From NCBI GenBank assembly GCA_947374105.1, contig CANCAO010000117.1, positions 1 through 5,959 on the forward strand: a stretch of DNA of 5,959 nucleotides. The letters run 5' to 3'. The notes beneath the pieces were generated by a model that saw nothing but the letters and a program-made list of their open reading frames with translations, was not told the origin of the DNA and searched no databases. The stretch comes from Comamonadaceae bacterium. Its GTDB lineage: Bacteria; Pseudomonadota; Gammaproteobacteria; Burkholderiales; Burkholderiaceae_C. This document shows, piece by piece, positions 1 to 5,690 of this stretch (the stretch's first letter is position 1; each line of letters starts with the position of its first letter). The position numbers and the translations under genes were made by a program.

Positions 1-2
1 TG

Positions 3-545
3 CAACTCAAACTCATCGCGCAGTCCGCAGTGGCGGTAACGACGGCCGAGATGATCAAGCGGCTCAATAGCCCCGCCGTGCAGGTGATTGATGCGCGCAC
101 GCCCAAAGAGTTCTCAGGCGAAGACATCCGTGCCCTGCGCGGTGGCCACATCCCCGGTGCGGTCAACATCCCCTATGAACAAAACTGGGTGGACCCGGAC
201 ACGGTGCAGAAGCTGGCCCAAAAAAAGGTGAGTGATTCGAGTGGCATGGCGCTCAAATCCAGCACCGATCTCAGGGCGCTTTACGCCAAGCTGGACCCGG
301 ACAAAGAGACCGTGGTCTATTGCCAGTCTGGCGTACGCGCATCAGAAACAGCGGGTGTGCTGGAGCAACTGGGCTTTAAAAATGTGCGGGTGTACGACTC
401 GTCTTGGTTGGGCTATGGCAACCAATTGGATGCACCGGCCAACAACGCCACCGTCTTCAATGTCGGCGCACTCAATGGCCGCATGGCGGCGATGCTGGCG
501 CGTATTGATGGGTTGGAGAAAGAGTTGGCAGCGGCGAAGAAGTAA
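3..545 (+). CDS. Rhodanese-type sulfurtransferase, C-terminal part (5' end outside window)
   Basis: Sulfurtransferase of the rhodanese superfamily, which passes sulfane sulfur from donors such as thiosulfate to an acceptor through a cysteine persulfide. The reading frame is open to the left edge, so the gene starts outside the window; a GTG at 30 is only an internal candidate. Numbering from that GTG, the domain runs from about residue 5 to 135. It shows VIDARTPKEFSG (about 19-30), then RGGHIPGAVNIPY (about 37-49), and the active-site loop CQSGVR with the catalytic Cys at residue 98 (TGC at 321). YDSSWLGYG follows. The tail after about residue 140 (GRMAAMLARIDGLEKEL) looks like a short coiled coil. 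The RALRGGHIPGA and YDSSW features resemble the second domain of two-domain, SseA-like rhodaneses, so an inactive first domain may lie upstream. The loop has Arg where classical thiosulfate and mercaptopyruvate enzymes have Thr, so the donor is uncertain. The gene converges on the rRNA pseudouridine synthase gene. Confidence 0.88.
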   Translation, partial: QLKLIAQSAVAVTTAEMIKRLNSPAVQVIDARTPKEFSGEDIRALRGGHIPGAVNIPYEQNWVDPDTVQKLAQKKVSDSSGMALKSSTDLRALYAKLDPDKETVVYCQSGVRASETAGVLEQLGFKNVRVYDSSWLGYGNQLDAPANNATVFNVGALNGRMAAMLARIDGLEKELAAAKK

Positions 546-584
546 CCCTTACTAACAGGGTGCTTTTAGGGCGCTTTCAAAGCG
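545..584. terminator. Weak hairpins between convergent genes
   Basis: Two short inverted repeats fill the gap between the convergent stops. ACCCT (545-549) pairs with AGGGT (557-561) around a 7-base loop, followed by GCTTTT. CGCTT (572-576) pairs with AAGCG (580-584) around TCA. Both stems are only 5 bp and the T-run is short, so they could serve as a weak terminator, but this is a position-based guess. Confidence 0.3.
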
Positions 585-597
585 GCACGGGTTGGGT

Positions 598-1512
598 CTA
601 AAACCGCTCATGCGGCTGCAAGTAGCGCCACTGCCCCACCGGCAAATTCCCCAGCATCACATTGCCGATGCGCACACGCTTGAGGCCCACCACCTTCAAA
701 CCCACAAGCTCGCACATGCGGCGGATTTGGCGTTTTTTGCCTTCGGTCAACACAAAGCGCAGTTGCTCGGGGTTTTGCCAGTCCACCTTGGCGGGCTTGA
801 GGGCTTGGCCATCCAGGCTCAGGCCGTGGCGCAGCTTGGCCAACAGGGCGCGCGGGAAGACGGCCTGCACGTTGGTGGTGACCGGGTCGTCATCGTCCAT
901 GCGCACCAACTGGCTGGGCTGCGGGTCAAGTTGGTTCAAGCCGGTGTAGTTGACGCGAACCAAATATTCTTTCTCCATCACCGAGTCTTCGCCGATCAAC
1001 TGGCGCGCTACGCGGCCGTCTTGCGTCAGCACCAGCAGGCCGATGGAGTCAATGTCCAGGCGACCGGCGGGCACCAGGCTTTGGAGTTGTTTGGGGTGAA
1101 AGAAGAAGCGGGCGTTGTCATCCACCCAGCGGTTCTGTGGCTGCACCAGGGTGATGGCGGGCAGATGGCCGTCTTCGGCCTGGCCGCTCACGATGCCGAT
1201 GGGCTTGTTCAGCAAAATCGTGACTTGGTTGGCCTGCTGACCCTGAGCCTGCTTGTTGATTTCGATCTTGACCTCAGGGCCCACCTGCATGCCCATGGTG
1301 GCGATTTCGCCGTTGACCTTGACCCAACCTTTGGCAATCCATTCGTCGGATTCGCGGCGCGAGGCCAGACCGAGTTCGGCCATGCGCTTATTCAGGCGGA
1401 TAGTGCCGGACTCAGGGTTTGCACTGAGGGTTGAAGCCCGTGGCGCAGCCCCTTCGGGCTTGGCAACACGGCGAAATTGGGGGCGAGGGGCTTGTGAGAA
1501 ATCGTCAGTCAT
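598..1512 (-). CDS. rluF: RluF-type 23S rRNA pseudouridine synthase (RsuA/RluB/E/F family)
   Basis: Cytoplasmic enzyme that isomerises a uridine in 23S rRNA to pseudouridine; E. coli RluF acts at position 2604. An N-terminal S4 RNA-binding domain spans about residues 38-85 (IRLNKRMAELGLASRRESDEW). The catalytic domain starts with LNKPIGIVSG (101-110). The catalytic motif is GRLDIDSIGLLVL, with the nucleophilic Asp at 153. KEYLVRV (181-187) and EGKKRQIRRMCE (257-268) are family motifs, and the C-terminal part (VGLKRVRIGNVMLG, PVGQWRYL) is what points to RluF rather than RluB or RluE. It is 304 aa, against about 290 aa in E. coli from memory. It has a Pro/Ala-rich, basic leader of about 37 residues before S4 and about 20 extra residues before the catalytic motif (around 126-148). 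The ATG at 1512 is the only usable start: an in-frame TAG lies at 1528-1530 and the next Met is inside S4. No good Shine-Dalgarno precedes it. The exact target uridine cannot be read from sequence. Confidence 0.9.
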   Translation of the reverse strand: MTDDFSQAPRPQFRRVAKPEGAAPRASTLSANPESGTIRLNKRMAELGLASRRESDEWIAKGWVKVNGEIATMGMQVGPEVKIEINKQAQGQQANQVTILLNKPIGIVSGQAEDGHLPAITLVQPQNRWVDDNARFFFHPKQLQSLVPAGRLDIDSIGLLVLTQDGRVARQLIGEDSVMEKEYLVRVNYTGLNQLDPQPSQLVRMDDDDPVTTNVQAVFPRALLAKLRHGLSLDGQALKPAKVDWQNPEQLRFVLTEGKKRQIRRMCELVGLKVVGLKRVRIGNVMLGNLPVGQWRYLQPHERF

Positions 1513-1524
1513 AGAGGTCTGATT

Positions 1525-1557
1525 TTGCTACAAGAACGCAGGAGTGACGTATAGAAT
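1525..1557 (+). promoter_or_regulatory. Possible sigma70 promoter for the PQQ dehydrogenase operon
   Basis: A -10-like TATAGA (1550-1555), overlapping TAGAAT (1552-1557), lies about 65 bases before the dehydrogenase start. Possible -35 elements are TTGCTA (1525-1530), 19 bases upstream of TATAGA, or CTACAA (1528-1533), 16 bases upstream. Neither fits well. The call rests mainly on this being the only AT-rich spot in the divergent gap. It overlaps the leader of the oppositely oriented rluF-like gene. Confidence 0.35.
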
Positions 1558-1568
1558 GATTCCGCTGC

Positions 1569-1590
1569 GTCGCCGCATCAGCTATGCGAC
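1569..1590. repeat. Imperfect inverted repeat in the leader of the dehydrogenase operon
   Basis: CGCAT (1574-1578) and ATGCG (1584-1588) flank a 5-base loop CAGCT. Outside them, GTCG (1569-1572) and CGAC (1587-1590) can extend the symmetry if three bases bulge on the left arm. It lies between the candidate -10 and the ribosome binding site, so it could be an operator or a 5' leader hairpin. Its short length makes chance quite possible. Confidence 0.3.
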
Positions 1591-1605
1591 AAGCGATCAA
1601 TAAAC

Positions 1606-1613
1606 AAAGGAGA
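1606..1613 (+). promoter_or_regulatory. Ribosome binding site of the PQQ dehydrogenase gene
   Basis: AAAGGAGA has a GGAG core (1609-1612) ending 9 bases before the ATG at 1622. It is the clearest Shine-Dalgarno in the window and fixes the start of the dehydrogenase. The two downstream genes of the operon have no comparable site. Confidence 0.8.
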
Positions 1614-1621
1614 CAGACAAC

Positions 1622-2845
1622 ATGCGTATTCAAACCCTTCTGAGCACGGCAGTACTGGCCAGTTTTGCCAGCACCGCTTTTGCTCAACAAGCCGCAGCCC
1701 CCGCAGCGCCTCCTTCCTGGAAGCAAGGCATGGCAAGTGAGCAAGCCCAGTCAGCCCTGCATCCTTTCCCTCCGCACATGACGGGTCGCGCAGCCACCGA
1801 TGTGCCCGTGAACACACTGAAGGTTCCTGCTGGTTTCAAAGTTGAAGTCTGGGCCGAAGGCGCACCTGAGGCTCGCTCTCTGGTACTGGGCGACAAAGGC
1901 ACCGTGTTTGCCAGCAACCGCAACCTGTCCAACGTTTACGCCATCATCGACAAAGACGGCAAGCGTGAAGTCAAAACCATTCTGAAAGGCAAAAAAGTGC
2001 CTAACGGTTTGGTGTTTGACAAGGGCACACTGTATGTTGCCGAACGTAACCGCATCACGGCCTACGACAACATTGAAGCCAATCTGGATAACCCCGGCGA
2101 AGGTAAAGTGGTGATCGACAACCTCGACCCGAACAACGCCGCGGGTCACTTCTGGAAGTACATGGTCATGGGTCCGGACGGCAAGCTGTATTTCAACATC
2201 GGCTCGCCACAAAACATCACCATGCCGACCTATAACGAAGCCTCGATTATTCGCGTAGATCCGAAGACCGGCATCATGGAAAACTATGCCAATGGGGTGC
2301 GTAACTCTGTGGGCATGGCTTTTCACCCCGTGACCAAACAGTTGTGGTTTACAGAGCATGGCCGCGACTGGTTGGGCAATGATCTGCCGAATGATGAGCT
2401 GAACGTGGCCACGAAAAAAGGCGAGCATTTTGGCTTCCCCTTCTGCCATCAGGGCGACACGCTGGATCCGGTTTATGGTCAGGGTCGCACCTGCAGCGAA
2501 TTCAAGCCCCCCGTTCTTAAACTGGGCGCTCACATCGCACCGCTGGGCATGAAGTTCTACACCGGCAAGATGTTCCCGGCCGAGTACAAGAACAGCATGT
2601 TGATTGCACAGCACGGCTCCTGGAATCGCGAAACCAAGCAGGGCTATAACCTGATCCGCGTATCCGTCGATGCCAAAGGCAAGGCGACCAAGCACGCCTT
2701 TGTTGACGGCTTCCTGGAAAACGACCGCGCTGACCCGCCGATGTGGGGTCGCCCGGTGGACGTCTTGCAGATGAAGGATGGGTCTATCCTGTTCTCTGAC
2801 GACTTCAACGGCATCATCTACCGCGTGAGCTACGCCAAGCCGTAA
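1622..2845 (+). CDS. Periplasmic PQQ-dependent sugar dehydrogenase (glucose/sorbosone dehydrogenase family)
   Basis: Predicted soluble periplasmic quinoprotein that oxidises a sugar or aldose-like substrate with bound PQQ and Ca2+; members of this family are six-bladed beta-propellers. Residues 1-21 form a Sec signal peptide ending AFA before Gln22, followed by a Pro/Ala-rich linker to about residue 65. The propeller begins at VPAGFKVEVWAEG (68-80). Family landmarks are GHFWKYMVMGPDGKLYFNIGS (His176; the segment that carries the catalytic His in soluble glucose dehydrogenase), GVRNSVGMAFHP (Arg227), WFTEHGRDW (242-250), NDELN (257-261), GEHFGFPFCHQGD (267-279), HGSWNR (331-336) and WGRPVDV...DGSILFSDDFNG (376-397). 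Cys275 and Cys291 could form a disulfide. Mapping individual residues to the PQQ site is inference. At 407 aa it is near normal length. It heads a three-gene operon with a dihaem cytochrome c, the likely electron acceptor, and a PqqU-like receptor. The substrate cannot be told: glucose, sorbosone or a pyranose (CAZy AA12-like) are all possible. Confidence 0.9.
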   Translation: MRIQTLLSTAVLASFASTAFAQQAAAPAAPPSWKQGMASEQAQSALHPFPPHMTGRAATDVPVNTLKVPAGFKVEVWAEGAPEARSLVLGDKGTVFASNRNLSNVYAIIDKDGKREVKTILKGKKVPNGLVFDKGTLYVAERNRITAYDNIEANLDNPGEGKVVIDNLDPNNAAGHFWKYMVMGPDGKLYFNIGSPQNITMPTYNEASIIRVDPKTGIMENYANGVRNSVGMAFHPVTKQLWFTEHGRDWLGNDLPNDELNVATKKGEHFGFPFCHQGDTLDPVYGQGRTCSEFKPPVLKLGAHIAPLGMKFYTGKMFPAEYKNSMLIAQHGSWNRETKQGYNLIRVSVDAKGKATKHAFVDGFLENDRADPPMWGRPVDVLQMKDGSILFSDDFNGIIYRVSYAKP

Positions 2846-2849
2846 GCCC

Positions 2850-3491
2850 ATGACATCAATCCAACCCACGCGTTCCATCAACGCGCGGCGCTGGAACAAA
2901 ACGGCGGCCCCGAAACTGGCTGCCGTTTTTGTTCTTGCCGCCTTGAGTACATTCGCCCCGCTGTCCCAAGCGGGTGTGGAAGAGGGCCGCGTTAAAGCGC
3001 AGGTCTGTGCTGCCTGCCATGGTGCGGATGGCAACTCCATCATTCCTACCATTCCGTCCATTGCGGGCCAGCCGAAGCAGAACATCGTCACCGCGCTGTT
3101 CATGTTCCGGGAAGAGCGTCGCAAGAATGACATGATGTCTCCCTTCGCAGCCAAGTTGAGCAACGCAGATTTGAACGATTTGGCAGCCTACTTCAATGCA
3201 CAAAAAATGACGCCGCCCACCGGGCAAGCCAGTGCCGACATCGTGGCCAAAGGCCGTGAGGTGACGGTGCGCAACAACTGCGTGGCCTGCCACACCCCCA
3301 CCATGGGCGGGCAGCAGCACATTCCGCGTTTGGCGGGGCAACATAAACCCTATTTGCTCGATCAGCTAAAGGCCTTCAAGGCGGGCACACGCGGCGACAT
3401 GGATGGCACCATGACCTCAGCTGCACAAGGCTTGGCGGTGGATGAGTTGGAGATGCTGGCCGAATACTTGTCCACCTTGCAGTTACCGTAA
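2850..3491 (+). CDS. Dihaem c-type cytochrome, cytochrome c4-like
   Basis: Periplasmic electron carrier, probably taking electrons from the PQQ dehydrogenase encoded just upstream and passing them to a terminal oxidase. It has two class I cytochrome c domains. The first has CAACH (53-57) and a likely Met ligand in NDMMSPFA (Met95 or 96). The second has CVACH (144-148) and a likely Met ligand at 188 in DGTMTSAA. The LSNADLNDLAAYFNAQ segment (103-118) and the repeated IAGQ/LAGQ patterns (71-74, 161-164) are typical of the c4 group. The signal peptide is residues 1-41, with a long basic start, a hydrophobic core at about 23-38 and cleavage after SQA. The ATG lies 4 bases after the dehydrogenase stop with no Shine-Dalgarno, so translation is probably coupled. 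It is the only possible start before the signal core. The signal-peptide codons overlap a strong terminator-like hairpin. Confidence 0.9.
   Translation: MTSIQPTRSINARRWNKTAAPKLAAVFVLAALSTFAPLSQAGVEEGRVKAQVCAACHGADGNSIIPTIPSIAGQPKQNIVTALFMFREERRKNDMMSPFAAKLSNADLNDLAAYFNAQKMTPPTGQASADIVAKGREVTVRNNCVACHTPTMGGQQHIPRLAGQHKPYLLDQLKAFKAGTRGDMDGTMTSAAQGLAVDELEMLAEYLSTLQLP
2869..2885 (+). repeat. Small perfect hairpin just after the cytochrome start codon
   Basis: CGCGTT (2869-2874) and AACGCG (2880-2885) are exact complements around the loop CCATC. The 6-bp stem begins 17 bases after the start codon, where RNA structure can slow translation initiation. It lies immediately before the larger terminator-like hairpin. 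The bases also encode ordinary residues (R-S-I-N-A), so chance is possible. Confidence 0.4.
2894..2936 (+). terminator. Intrinsic-terminator-like hairpin inside the cytochrome gene; possible attenuator
   Basis: GAACAAAACGGC (2894-2905) is complementary to the segment at 2922-2934 with a single bulged T (2930). The stem continues inward with GGCC (2906-2909) pairing with GGCT (2918-2921, one G-U pair) around the 8-base loop CCGAAACT. The core is an 8-bp G+C-rich stem flanked by AAAA upstream and followed by TTTTTGTTCTT, which is the classical layout of a Rho-independent terminator. It starts 48 bases after the dehydrogenase stop but lies within codons 15-29 of the cytochrome, in its signal peptide. 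It could end some transcripts after the dehydrogenase unless ribosomes translating the cytochrome disrupt it. The structure is seen directly; termination in vivo is inferred. Confidence 0.5.
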
Positions 3492-3511
3492 ACCGAGAGC
3501 CTTGAGCGGGG

Positions 3512-5674
3512 ATGACTATGCAAAACACGGTGTCGAAAGATACGTTTGAATTTTCTTTAAAGCTGCGGCCTGTGGCTCTGGTACTGGCTTGTGCCCTCGC
3601 CCTCTTCCCGGTGCAAGCGCAAACGTTGGAGGGCATGGTGATCTCCGCCACACGCGCCACGCAGCGCAGCTTTGACACGCCCGCCGCCATTGAGTCGGTG
3701 GACCGGGACACGATTCAAAATGCCGGGCCGCAGGTCAACTTGTCAGAGACACTCAACCGCGTGCCGGGCTTGACCATCTTGAACCGGCAGAACTACGCGC
3801 AAGATTTGCAAGTGTCGATTCGCGGCTTTGGCGCGCGTTCGGCATTTGGTATCAGGGGTATTCGGATCTTGATCGACGGCATCCCGGCCACCACGCCTGA
3901 TGGTCAGGGCCAGGGTTCGTCCATCAGCCTGCCCTCCACAGAGCGTATTGAGGTTTTACGTGGCCCACTGGCGCTGCTGTACGGCAACTCATCCGGCGGC
4001 GTGATTCAAGCCTTCACACGGGAGGCCCCTGAGCAGCCCGAGTTTGACGCGCAGTACTACGCAGGCTCATTCGGTATGCACCGCAACGACTTGCAGTTTG
4101 CGGGGCGTATCGGTGAGGGCTTGGGTGCGGTAGGCCTGGTGGCCGACTACAGCACCTTTGACACCAATGGCTACCGCGACAACAGCAAGACCGAGCGCAA
4201 GCAGTTCAACGGCAAGCTCAGTTTTGGTCCGGACGAAAAGACGCGGGTCAACCTGGTGTTCAACCAGTTCGACATGCCCTTGGCGCAAGACCCACTGGGT
4301 CTGACCGCCGCGCAACTGGCCACGAATCCGCAGCAGGCGGGCACCAACGCCATCAGCCGCAATGTCAGAAAGACGGTGCTGCAAAACCAGGTCGGCTCGT
4401 CGCTAACCCACGCGCTGGATGCAGATCGCTCCGTCACGGCACGGGCCTACTACGGCACACGCGACAACCTGCAATACCAAGTCGGCATTGCCCCTGCGAC
4501 GCCTAACGGGGCTTGGGTTGGTCTGAACCGCGACTACTATGGCCTGGGATTGCAGTACAACGCCAAGACCGAGATCGCCGCGACGCCGGTGCGTTGGGTG
4601 GCGGGCTACGAGTTTGACCGCTCACGCGAAAAACGCCAGGGTGGTGCTGCCGCGCTGGGGGAAAAAACAGGCACACCCACGCGCGACGAGATCAACCAAG
4701 CCGAGAACAGCGACCTGTTTGTCCAAGCCACGGCCTTGGTGTCGGAAAAACTATCTGTGGTGGGTGGCCTGCGCTACAGCACTGTGCGCATGGTTAGCGA
4801 TGACAACTATTTGGCCGACGGCAACGGCTCGGGCAACACCTCATTCAACGCGGCCAGCCCGGTGCTGGGTGTGACTTACCACGCCAGTGATGCAGTCAAC
4901 TTGTATGCCAACTACGGTAAGGGTTTTGAGACACCCACGTTGGCCGAGATGGCCTATAACGGTGCGGGCACGCCCGCCTTCAACACGGCGCTTAATGCGT
5001 CCAGCAGCCAGCACTATGAGCTGGGCGCGAAGTGGGCGCCCAGTGTCCGCTCGCGCTTGGACTTCACGCTGTTCCAGATTAATTCCACCGATGAGATCGT
5101 GGTGGCCAGCAGCTCGGGCGGGAACTCCACCTTCAAGAATGCGCCGGGCACCAGCCGCAGCGGTTGGGAGTTGGCCGGGCGCACCTTGTTCGGCCCGCAG
5201 TGGAGCGGCACATTGTCAGCGTCGATGGTAGATGCCCAGTTCACCCAAACATTCACCTCTGCCACTGGCGCTACCCCCGTTACGGTGGCTTCAGGCAACA
5301 AAATTCCCGGCATCCCGCAAAGCTTTTTGTTTGCGGAGTTGCTGTGGTCCAGCCAGGCCCAGGATGCTGTCAAACGTTCACGCAGTTTGAGTGGTCTGGG
5401 CACGCGCGCGGGGGCGGAGCTGGTCAGTGCAGGGCGGTTGTATGCCAACGACACCAACACCGCGACGGCTGATGGCTACACCACGCTCAACTTCAAAGCC
5501 AGCCACGGTTGGGTGCTTGGCAAGGGTAGCTTGACGGCCTACGCACGCATCGACAACGTGACCGATCAGCGTTATGTCGGCTCGGTCATCGTCAACCAAG
5601 CGTCGTCACAGTTCTATGAGCCCGCACCTGGCATCAACTGGACGCTGGGTTTGCGGCTGATTGTGCCGCTGTAA
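3512..5674 (+). CDS. pqqU: TonB-dependent outer-membrane receptor, YncD/PqqU-like (probable PQQ uptake)
   Basis: Outer-membrane 22-stranded barrel with a plug, driven by TonB-ExbB-ExbD. The signal peptide is residues 1-36 (core about 20-32, cleavage after VQA), followed by a TonB-box-like stretch LEGMVISATR (39-48). There is no room for an N-terminal signalling domain. The plug spans about 50-170: NLSETLNRVPGL (76-87), RQNYAQDLQVSIRGFG (92-107), DGIPATTPDGQGQ (122-134), EVLRGP and LYGNSSGGV. The barrel has GKGFETPTLAEMAY (469-482), DEIVVASSSGG (527-537), VGSVIVNQ (689-696) and FYEPAPG (701-707). From memory these match E. coli YncD/PqqU (about 700 aa), the receptor for pyrroloquinoline quinone, along much of its length and not just in general receptor motifs. 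Position behind a PQQ dehydrogenase supports that role. The gene starts 20 bases after the cytochrome stop. The start is ambiguous: the ATG at 3518 has GGGGA 5 bases ahead, whereas 3512 has only GAG. The last residue is Leu rather than the usual aromatic. An iron-chelate receptor remains the main alternative. Confidence 0.87.
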   Translation: MTMQNTVSKDTFEFSLKLRPVALVLACALALFPVQAQTLEGMVISATRATQRSFDTPAAIESVDRDTIQNAGPQVNLSETLNRVPGLTILNRQNYAQDLQVSIRGFGARSAFGIRGIRILIDGIPATTPDGQGQGSSISLPSTERIEVLRGPLALLYGNSSGGVIQAFTREAPEQPEFDAQYYAGSFGMHRNDLQFAGRIGEGLGAVGLVADYSTFDTNGYRDNSKTERKQFNGKLSFGPDEKTRVNLVFNQFDMPLAQDPLGLTAAQLATNPQQAGTNAISRNVRKTVLQNQVGSSLTHALDADRSVTARAYYGTRDNLQYQVGIAPATPNGAWVGLNRDYYGLGLQYNAKTEIAATPVRWVAGYEFDRSREKRQGGAAALGEKTGTPTRDEINQAENSDLFVQATALVSEKLSVVGGLRYSTVRMVSDDNYLADGNGSGNTSFNAASPVLGVTYHASDAVNLYANYGKGFETPTLAEMAYNGAGTPAFNTALNASSSQHYELGAKWAPSVRSRLDFTLFQINSTDEIVVASSSGGNSTFKNAPGTSRSGWELAGRTLFGPQWSGTLSASMVDAQFTQTFTSATGATPVTVASGNKIPGIPQSFLFAELLWSSQAQDAVKRSRSLSGLGTRAGAELVSAGRLYANDTNTATADGYTTLNFKASHGWVLGKGSLTAYARIDNVTDQRYVGSVIVNQASSQFYEPAPGINWTLGLRLIVPL

Positions 5675-5690
5675 GCTCGCTGTGATGTCG

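Noticed and set aside
592..1434. 280-codon open frame on the + strand opposite the pseudouridine synthase
   Set aside because: It is His/Gln/Ala-rich and low in recognisable motifs, as expected from antisense reading of the rluF-like gene, whose S4 and catalytic motifs are unambiguous.
1587..1600. Possible FNR/CRP site ending in GATCAA before the dehydrogenase gene
   Set aside because: Only the right half matches TTGAT-N4-ATCAA; the left half (CGACA) does not.
1513..1621. Riboswitch or small RNA in the divergent gap
   Set aside because: The gap is only 109 bases and holds a candidate promoter, a short hairpin and the ribosome binding site; nothing matches a known riboswitch core.
2883..2900. 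Possible twin-arginine (Tat) signal in the cytochrome leader (ARRWNK)
   Set aside because: The context does not match the full Tat motif, and c-type cytochromes are exported unfolded by Sec before haem attachment.
1751..3163. Long (470-codon) open frame on the - strand across the dehydrogenase and cytochrome genes
   Set aside because: It is antisense to two proteins with clear family motifs and signal peptides, and its translation resembles no family I know. Long antisense frames are common in G+C-rich coding DNA.
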